A model generated the notes under the pieces. That model saw only the letters and a program-made list of their open reading frames with translations. It ran no database searches and was not told where the DNA came from. 25,974 nucleotides of DNA, from contig DASZHA010000041.1 of assembly GCA_035938265.1 (NCBI GenBank), positions 1 through 25,974 on the forward strand. Reading direction: 5' to 3'. Positions 20,396 through 25,974 of this stretch are shown here, piece by piece; the first letter of the stretch is position 1, and each line of letters opens with the position of its first letter. The translations under genes and the position numbers were made by a program. Origin of the DNA: DASZHA01 sp035938265 (GTDB taxonomy: Bacteria; Chloroflexota; Dormibacteria; DASZGP01).

Positions 20396-22844
20396 GATGG
20401 CGACGAGGGTTTTGGTTATGGCTCTGAGGGGGATTCCAAGCTCTGCACTAACCCGCCGTGAGCGAGAGGTCGCCGCGCTGGTCGCAGAGGGCCTGACCAA
20501 CCGGGACATCGCCAAGCGTCTGTTCATATCGGAACGCACAGCGGACGGGCACCTCGAACACATCCGGGAGAAGCTGGGGTTCAGCTCCCGCGCGCAGATT
20601 GCCGCGTGGGTCGCCGGGCAGCCCCAACGTTCGGTGGTCGCCGACAGCGAACGGTTCGCCGGGAACCTGCCCGAGAGCCGGACAAGCTTTGTCGGCCGCG
20701 AGCGGGAGATGGTGGAGCTGCGGCGGACCTTGGCGGAAGCGCGGCTGCTCACCCTGAGCGGAGCTGGAGGCTGCGGCAAGACCAGGCTCGCGATCGAGGC
20801 CGCTCGCCAGGCACACGGTGATTTCCCGGATGGGGTATGGCTGGCCGAGTTGGCCCCGGTGGCTGAGGACGCGCTCGTTGCCAGCAGCGTCGCCGCCTCG
20901 CTCGGCGTTCGGGAAGAGCCCGGCCACTCCTTCGTGGACGTCCTGGCGAACTTCCTCGGCCAAAAACGACTGCTTCTGGTGCTGGACAACTGCGAGCACG
21001 TTTTGGCTGGCGTCGCGGATCTGAGCGACCAGCTTCTGCGTCGTTGCCCTGAAGTGCGCCTCTTGGCCACCAGCCGGCAGGACCTCGAGGTGGCAGGCGA
21101 GCGCAACTTCCCCGTCCTATCGCTTGGACTTCCCATCCATGACGCGGACGCCGCCGCCGTCGCCGAGTCCGAGGCCGGGAAACTGTTCCTCGACCGCGCC
21201 CGTGCCGTTTCTCCGAATGCCGTGATCGACGGGGCCAACGCTGATGCGATCAGCAGCATCTGCAGGCGCCTGGACGGGATGCCGCTGGCAATCGAACTGG
21301 CGGCGACCCGGGTCGGATTCCTGACACCTCAGGAGATCGACGATCGGCTCGACGACCGGCTTAGCCTGCTGACAAGCGGGGCGCGGTCGGTGCTGCCGCG
21401 CCACCGCACGCTTCGCGCTCTGATTGACTGGAGCCACGACCTCCTCGGCGAGCACGAGGCGATCCTCTATCGGCGACTTGGCGTTTTTGTCGGCGGCTTC
21501 ACCCTGGAGGCAGCCGAACATGTCTGCTCAGGCAAGCCCCTGACGCTGGAAAGCGTCTTCGACACGCTGGGACTGCTGGTTCAGAAGTCGCTGGTCGGGG
21601 CCGAGGAGCAGGAGGGCCGAAACCGTTACGGGATGCTGGAGACCATCCGCGAGCACGCGCTGGAGCACCTCAGGGTGTCCGGCGAGGAGCGCGAACTTCG
21701 GTCGCGGCACCTCGAATGGTTTGAATGGTTCCTTGAGCGTACCGAGACCGATCTGGCGGGGCCTGAGCAGCTCGAGCTGGTCCGGCGGATCCAGCCGGAG
21801 TTCGGCAACGTGCGGGGTGCCTTGAACTGGAGCCTTGCCGACGGCGATATCGCGGCCGCCCTGAGCCTGGTGGCGCACCGGCGGTTCTGGCAGTACGGAC
21901 AGGGATACATCGCGGAGGGGCGTGCCTGGATTGAGGCCGTACTGGCGCGGTCTGACGACGCCGACCCGGCTCTGCGTGCCCGCGCGCTCGCACAGGCCGG
22001 GGAGTTTCAGCGCATCAATGGGGATATGGACCAGGCTCGTGAGTACCTGGAGCAGGCCCTGGCTATGCAGCGTGAGGTGCAAGACGGAGCAGCCCTCGGT
22101 CGAACCCTCTACATGCTCGGCCGTTTGGAGCTGGCCGCCGGTCGACGCGAACGCGCCGGGGAAGTTACCGCAGAGAGCGTGGCGCTTGCCAGGAGTGCTG
22201 GGGACAAACAGCTGATGGGGGAGCGCCTCGCGCAGCTAGGGGAAGTCGAATACGATTCTGGGTCGCCCGCGCGGGCCGGCCCGCTGCTGGAGGAGGCGCT
22301 GCGGTTGGCCCGCGAGGCCGGGGATGTTCACAGCATTGCCGACTCCCTGCGCGTGCTTGGGATGGTCGCCCGCGACGCCGGCGATATCCAGAAGGCTCGG
22401 TCATGCCTTGACGAAGCACTTGCACTTCAGCGCGGGCTCGCGGATTTCTCATGCGTATCGCTGTCGCTGTCCGCGCTTGGCGAGGTGGCCCTCCTGGCTC
22501 AGCAGCCGAACGCGGCCGGTCCGCTGTTCGCTGAGGCCCTCTCGATTCAGAGCAGGTTTGGCCACTGGCATGGGATGGCCGACTCGCTGTGGGGGCTGGC
22601 CGCGGGCGCCGCAGGAGACGGATCCCTGGAGCGCTCCGCACGACTCCTTGGAGCCGAGGAGGCGTTCCGCCGCGAGGAGCGAACGCCCTTCCGCATCGCC
22701 CCGCGACAACGCCACGACGCCGTGCTCTCTGAGGTTCGGAAACGCATGGAGCCCTCGGCCTTCGCCGCCGCCTGGCAAAAGGGGCTTGAGATGGGGCGCG
22801 AGGAAGCAGTTTCATACGGGCTTGGCGGCTACCAGTCCAGTTAG
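20394..22844 (+). CDS. LuxR-HTH/STAND ATPase/TPR transcriptional regulator
   Basis: 816 residues from ATG 20394; ATG 20418, preceded by GAGGG, is an equally good start (808 residues). Residues 18-75 are a LuxR-type helix-turn-helix (LTRREREVAALVAEGLTNRD then IAKRLFISERT). A STAND/AP-ATPase module follows: FVGREREM at 99, P-loop GAGGCGKT (123-130), Walker B LLLVLDNCEHV (from 193), sensor LLATSRQ, and GMPLAIELAA. From about 440 to 780 the protein is a TPR-like helical array (repeated A-G-x-x-x-A-x-x-L). The HTH at the N-terminus, not the C-terminus, separates it from MalT/LAL regulators; this order is frequent in high-GC Gram-positive relatives. It probably oligomerises on ligand and ATP binding. 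The likely targets are its own promoter and the divergent HEDSH gene (inference). Confidence 0.9.
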   Translation: MMATRVLVMALRGIPSSALTRREREVAALVAEGLTNRDIAKRLFISERTADGHLEHIREKLGFSSRAQIAAWVAGQPQRSVVADSERFAGNLPESRTSFVGREREMVELRRTLAEARLLTLSGAGGCGKTRLAIEAARQAHGDFPDGVWLAELAPVAEDALVASSVAASLGVREEPGHSFVDVLANFLGQKRLLLVLDNCEHVLAGVADLSDQLLRRCPEVRLLATSRQDLEVAGERNFPVLSLGLPIHDADAAAVAESEAGKLFLDRARAVSPNAVIDGANADAISSICRRLDGMPLAIELAATRVGFLTPQEIDDRLDDRLSLLTSGARSVLPRHRTLRALIDWSHDLLGEHEAILYRRLGVFVGGFTLEAAEHVCSGKPLTLESVFDTLGLLVQKSLVGAEEQEGRNRYGMLETIREHALEHLRVSGEERELRSRHLEWFEWFLERTETDLAGPEQLELVRRIQPEFGNVRGALNWSLADGDIAAALSLVAHRRFWQYGQGYIAEGRAWIEAVLARSDDADPALRARALAQAGEFQRINGDMDQAREYLEQALAMQREVQDGAALGRTLYMLGRLELAAGRRERAGEVTAESVALARSAGDKQLMGERLAQLGEVEYDSGSPARAGPLLEEALRLAREAGDVHSIADSLRVLGMVARDAGDIQKARSCLDEALALQRGLADFSCVSLSLSALGEVALLAQQPNAAGPLFAEALSIQSRFGHWHGMADSLWGLAAGAAGDGSLERSARLLGAEEAFRREERTPFRIAPRQRHDAVLSEVRKRMEPSAFAAAWQKGLEMGREEAVSYGLGGYQSS

Positions 22845-23003
22845 CGTGGACGCCGCTCGGCGGCTGGTGGCGGCTTCCGCGGTCGGCGCCCAACGGGCGG
22901 GAGCGGCAACAGGGGCGGGATTCGCTTCCATGATTGACTTGGTTGTCGGGTGCCGGTGGACTCCGAGCCGCAGGCTCAGGGGTGAAGACAGGAGGAATCG
23001 AGA

Positions 23004-23666
23004 ATGCGGAAGGTCATCGGCGCCACGTTTGTCACGATGGACGGCGTCATGCAGGGGCCGGGTGGCCAGGAGGAGGACCGAAGCGGAGGGTTCGAGCACG
23101 GTGGCTGGACGGCGCCGATCTCAGACGAAATCGTCGGCGCGGCCGTCGATGCGACGATGCGTGAGCCGTTCGACCTGCTGCTCGGTCGACGGACCTACGA
23201 GATCTTTGCCGCGCACTGGCCGTTCATAAAGAACGACCCGATCGCCGAGCGCTTCAACGCGGTCACCAAGTATGTCGCCAGCAACTCTGGCGGCGAGCTG
23301 ACGTGGGCGAACTCGGTCGCGCTCGACGGCGACGTTGCGGCCAAGATCGCCGAGCTCAAGCGCGAGGACGGGCCAAACCTGCTGGTGTGGGGCAGCAGCG
23401 TGCTCTTTGAGGCGCTGCTGGCGAACGACCTGGTCGACGAGCTGACTCTGCTCGTGTACCCGATCGTGCTCGGCAAGGGCAAGCGCCTGTTTAGCCAGGG
23501 AGCGATTCCCCGGGCGTTCGAGCTCGTCTCCTCGACGGCATCGCCGAACGGGGTGGTGATCAACACTTACCGCCTGGCCGGCGAGGTGAGGACGGGGTCG
23601 GCCGCGCTCGATGAGCCGACCGAGCTCGAGATCGAGCGCCGCCAACGACACAACGTGGAGGTCTGA
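23004..23666 (+). CDS. Dihydrofolate reductase-like (RibD C-terminal) protein
   Basis: 220 residues from ATG 23004 with aggagg about eight bases upstream. It shows the RibD_C/DHFR-like pattern: IGATFVTMDGVMQGPGG at the start, DLLLGRRTYEIFAAHWP, TKYVASNSG, NLLVWGSSVLFEALLANDLVD with the nucleotide-binding G-S-S, and ELTLLVYPIVLGKGKRLF. These proteins have a NADPH-binding DHFR fold, but substrates of stand-alone members are mostly unknown. Its last 30 residues, charged and rich in Glu/Arg, extend past the usual end. The frameshifted hydrolase starts one base after its stop. The 159-bp gap upstream holds GC-rich hairpins but nothing I can name. Confidence 0.9.
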   Translation: MRKVIGATFVTMDGVMQGPGGQEEDRSGGFEHGGWTAPISDEIVGAAVDATMREPFDLLLGRRTYEIFAAHWPFIKNDPIAERFNAVTKYVASNSGGELTWANSVALDGDVAAKIAELKREDGPNLLVWGSSVLFEALLANDLVDELTLLVYPIVLGKGKRLFSQGAIPRAFELVSSTASPNGVVINTYRLAGEVRTGSAALDEPTELEIERRQRHNVEV

Positions 23667-23667
23667 C

Positions 23668-24545
23668 ATGTCCAGCGTGAGCCTCAGCAACCGCACCTTA
23701 GAACTCCCAGACGCCGCCGTCGCGTACGACGTGCGCGAGCCCGCCGCGCCGTCTACGCACCCTCCGGTGCTGATGATCGGCCAGCCGATGACCGCGCAAG
23801 GATTCGACGCGCTGGCAGCCGAGATCACCGACCGCGCGGTCGTGACCTACGACCCCCGCGGACTGGGACGCAGCACGCGCACCGACGGCAGCGCGGCGAA
23901 CTATCCGAAACTGCAGGCCGAGGACCTGCACGCGCTTATCGCAGAGCTCGGCCGCGGGCCGGTTGACGTGTTCGGGAGCAGCGGCGGCGCCGTCGCCGGC
24001 CTGGCGCTGGTGACCGCACATCCCGAGGACGTGCGGGTGCTGGTCGCTCATGAGCCGCCGATCTTCTCGCTGCTTGCCGACGCGGAGCAGGCCGCCGCGG
24101 CCGAACACGCCGTGAACGATGCCTATCGCGAGCGCGGCTTCGGCGCCGGGATGGCGGCGTTCATCGCCATGGCATCATGGCAGGGCGAGTTCAACGAAGA
24201 GAGTTTGCGGCGCGGCCGCCCGCTGATCCGGCGAGCTTCGGTCTGCCCAGCGACGACGACGGCTCGCGAGGCGATCCCCTGCTGTCCGGCGCCTCGAGCG
24301 CCGTCACTGCCTACGAGCCAGACGTCACAGCGCTGCGGGCATCGCCGACCCGCATCGTCGTGGCGATGGGCGCGGACTCGGGCAATGTCATGCCCGCGCG
24401 CTGCGCCCGGGCGCTCGCAGACCGGCTCGGCACCGGGCTCGCGACCTTCCCCGGCGGTCATGGCGGGTTCTTGGCAGACGCGGGGGGCCAGGCAGGCGAC
24501 CCGCCCGGGTTTGCAGCACAGCTTCGAGACGCGCTCGACCAATAG
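23668..24545 (+). pseudogene. Alpha/beta hydrolase, frameshifted
   Basis: From ATG 23668 the frame encodes a good alpha/beta hydrolase: PVLMIGQPM, VVTYDPRGLGRS, and nucleophile elbow VFGSSGGAVAGL, up to FIAMASWQGEFNEES near 24205. After that the frame becomes Arg/Pro-rich nonsense and runs to 24615. The frame one base earlier carries the expected ending: RPPADPASFGLPSDDDGS, PTRIVVAMGADSG, and the catalytic-His region FPGGHGGFLAD, stopping at 24545. A single-base deletion (or two-base insertion) at about 24195-24225 would explain this, giving an original product of about 290 residues. The Ser and His are both present, so the lesion is recent or a sequencing error in the GC-rich run there. It is translationally close to the RibD-like gene. 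Confidence 0.85.
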
Positions 24546-24563
24546 ACGTCGTCTATCCGGGTA

Positions 24564-25406
24564 CTACATCGAGCCGAAGGCCTGGGCCAGCCGAGGCAGC
24601 GAGCTTTCCAGGTAGCTTGAGCGGATGGCCAGCACCGATTGCCGCGGTCCCGGCGCGAGGGTATGAGCGTCGAAGAGTCGGAAGCCCTTGCTGACGAGGT
24701 AATCGAGGATTGCCGGGTCATCCCCGCAGTCCGAGAGGACCGCCTTGACGCGCTGGGCATCGAACAGGGCTGAGGCGCCCTCGATCACCTCGCGATCGTG
24801 TCCCCGTACGTCCATCTTCATCACGATCGAGTCGCCGATGATCCCCATGCTGTCCAGTCTCCGGGTTTGGATCACCCGCGTCGCGCCGGGCCGCTGAAAG
24901 TCGGACCTCGTCCCGGAGACTGTAAACGTGAACGAGCTGGTTCCCTCGGTGAATTCCAGCTCGCCCTGCCGGTTGGACAGCGCCACCTGGAAGACCGTCA
25001 CCCTCAGGTCCCGGACCGACTGGCGCAATCGCTGGGCGGTTCCCGGGTGCGCCTCGAACGCGTAGATCCGCATCGACGGATATGCGTCGCCCAGCCTGGC
25101 GATGCTTGCGGCGTAGTAGCCCACATTGGCGCCGATGTCGAGGAAGGTATCGGTTGGCGAAAGGATCAAGGACAGGTTGACGATGCGGTCGGTTGCCCGT
25201 GACCACCAGGTGTCGCGGGTGTTTTTGTAGGCACGCCACAGGCTCAATTCCTGGCGCTTGTTGATGCGCAGGGGCGTCCCGTTGAGCTCGATGTCGACGT
25301 CCTCGTCGCGGGCTCGGAGCCTGAGCAGCGCGCAGTGGACCCGGGGGTTCTGAAACACGACTCGGCCCACGAGCCGGTTGACCAGGCGATTACCGTGGAA
25401 GTTCAC
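24564..25406 (-). CDS. FkbM family SAM-dependent methyltransferase
   Basis: 280 residues if GTG 25406 is the start. The frame is open up to 25634, but the extra N-terminus looks non-coding and would overlap the divergent gene. SAM-binding motif TFLDIGANVGYYAAS lies about 90 residues in, then YAFEAHPGTAQRL (acidic loop), VTVFQVALSNRQGELEF and the FkbM block SIVMKMDVRGHDREVIEGA. In most relatives this block reads KIDVEGxE; here Arg replaces the Glu of DVEG. FkbM enzymes O-methylate sugars or polyketides; the substrate is unknown. The GTG overlaps the TGA of a 16-codon ORF that has a good ribosome site, so the start may be translationally coupled or the two may be one frameshifted gene. Confidence 0.8.
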   Translation of the reverse strand: MNFHGNRLVNRLVGRVVFQNPRVHCALLRLRARDEDVDIELNGTPLRINKRQELSLWRAYKNTRDTWWSRATDRIVNLSLILSPTDTFLDIGANVGYYAASIARLGDAYPSMRIYAFEAHPGTAQRLRQSVRDLRVTVFQVALSNRQGELEFTEGTSSFTFTVSGTRSDFQRPGATRVIQTRRLDSMGIIGDSIVMKMDVRGHDREVIEGASALFDAQRVKAVLSDCGDDPAILDYLVSKGFRLFDAHTLAPGPRQSVLAIRSSYLESSLPRLAQAFGSM

Positions 25407-25453
25407 CTGCCGACCACCGCATACGGCAGCACGACCACGGCCTGCGTACTCAT
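25403..25453 (-). CDS. 16-codon ORF overlapping the FkbM start (leader or frameshifted N-terminus)
   Basis: ATG at 25453 follows a purine-rich stretch (ggggaggcgagg) and encodes a 16-residue hydrophobic peptide starting MSTQAVVVLPYAVV. Its TGA (25405-25403) overlaps the GTG of the FkbM frame as GTGA. It has a better ribosome site than FkbM itself. It could be a coupling leader, or the true N-terminus if a base was lost. Confidence 0.35.
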   Translation of the reverse strand: MSTQAVVVLPYAVVGR

Positions 25454-25551
25454 TGCCTCGCCTCCCCCTAGTTACGGGTATGTGACGAACACGGGGACAG
25501 AAACCCTGCATCAGTTGCGGAGTTGAATCCACACGCGGCTGGTACGGTCCT

Positions 25552-25566
25552 TCCCCAATACGGGGA
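25552..25566. other. Hairpin in the divergent FkbM/DUF1801 gap
   Basis: TCCCC (25552-25556), loop AATAC, GGGGA (25562-25566) is a 5-bp inverted repeat in the 170-bp gap between the divergent starts. It could be an operator. I see no clear promoter elements in this gap. Confidence 0.25.
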
Positions 25567-25623
25567 GTCCGAGCGGAATTCAGGTAGACGTGTCGTGGCG
25601 GCGGCGGCTGCAACAATTCCAAC

Positions 25624-25974
25624 ATGACGTACACCGCGGATCCGCGTGTCGACGACTACATCAATGCCCTGTCCGACTGGCAGCAGGCCATCTGCCGGGA
25701 GGTGCGCGAGCTGGTCCATGCGGCCGACCCGGAGGTCGAGGAAACGATCAAACGCTCTGTTCAGCCGTACTTCGTCCTGGAGGGCAATATCTGCGCGCTG
25801 CTAGCCGCCAAGGACCACGTCAACGTCTTTCTCTACGACGGCGGCATCGTTCCCGACCCCGAGGGAATCATCACCGCCGGCCATGACAACAAGACAGCCC
25901 GCACCGCAGGGTTCCGTCGCGGCGAAACCATCAACGGCCCGGCGTTAACCGCGATCTTCAAGCAGATCATCGCC
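25624..25974 (+). CDS. DUF1801 family protein (N-terminal part, truncated by window edge)
   Basis: 117 codons from ATG 25624 with no stop before the right edge. The pattern is that of DUF1801 (YdhG-like) proteins: VDDYINALSDWQQAICREVR followed by ELVHAADPEVEETIKRSVQP, then FFV-type strands (YFVLEGNICALLAAKDHVNV), and a later FRRGETINGPALTAIFKQII. The fold is a small alpha/beta domain of unknown biochemical function. No Shine-Dalgarno is evident. Full length of this family is usually 120-145 residues, so little is missing. Confidence 0.85.
   Translation, partial: MTYTADPRVDDYINALSDWQQAICREVRELVHAADPEVEETIKRSVQPYFVLEGNICALLAAKDHVNVFLYDGGIVPDPEGIITAGHDNKTARTAGFRRGETINGPALTAIFKQIIA

Overview
This is a GC-rich bacterial window of about 26 kb with short intergenic gaps. 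It holds roughly 20 protein genes and one tRNA, and there is no phage, transposon or CRISPR content. The family mix is a partial DUF2254, DUF2089, DrrAB-type ABC exporter, alpha/beta-hydrolase/cyclase fusion, a large LuxR-STAND regulator, and a YfhO/PTPS-related membrane protein. Together with several apparent leaderless starts, this fits a high-GC soil-type lineage such as Dormibacterota/Chloroflexota or Actinomycetota. No marker gene fixes the phylum, so that placement is inference.

Left part (1-5.8 kb): the C-terminus of a DUF2254 membrane protein is followed by a clear promoter (TTGTGG-18-TATAAT) and a tight four-gene cassette. Its members are a secreted vWA-like protein, a 1098-residue protein, an Imm35-like protein and an unknown helical protein. 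The large protein joins an N-terminal PrsW-type intramembrane protease, membrane and coiled-coil regions, and a C-terminal papain-like (Tox-PL type) domain. The last three genes overlap by 4 and 8 bp. I read this as a membrane-anchored polymorphic-toxin/immunity module and consider it the most interesting object here.

Middle part (5.8-15.6 kb): a convergent gene encodes an 878-residue collagen-like secreted protein (239 Gly-X-Y triplets with one one-residue break). Then come a TPR lipoprotein and a multi-pass YfhO/PTPS-related membrane protein, whose 3' end overlaps a convergent gene for a seven-repeat beta-propeller-like membrane protein. Two back-to-back promoters, both positioned for leaderless transcripts, drive that propeller gene and an operon of DUF4097-like protein, DUF2089 zinc-ribbon protein, DrrA-type ATPase and ABC-2 permease. 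The two small proteins of that operon share a short helical motif, which suggests a regulated envelope-stress exporter.

Right part (15.6-26 kb): cupredoxin lipoprotein; alpha/beta-hydrolase/class III cyclase fusion whose hydrolase lacks its nucleophilic serine; two-TM unknown protein; a small ORF and a YceI protein; tRNA-Lys(CTT); a tiny membrane protein with three HEDSH repeats at an exact 15-residue period; a divergent LuxR/STAND/TPR regulator; a RibD/DHFR-like protein followed by a frameshifted alpha/beta hydrolase; an FkbM methyltransferase possibly coupled to a 16-codon ORF; and a DUF1801 gene that runs off the right edge.
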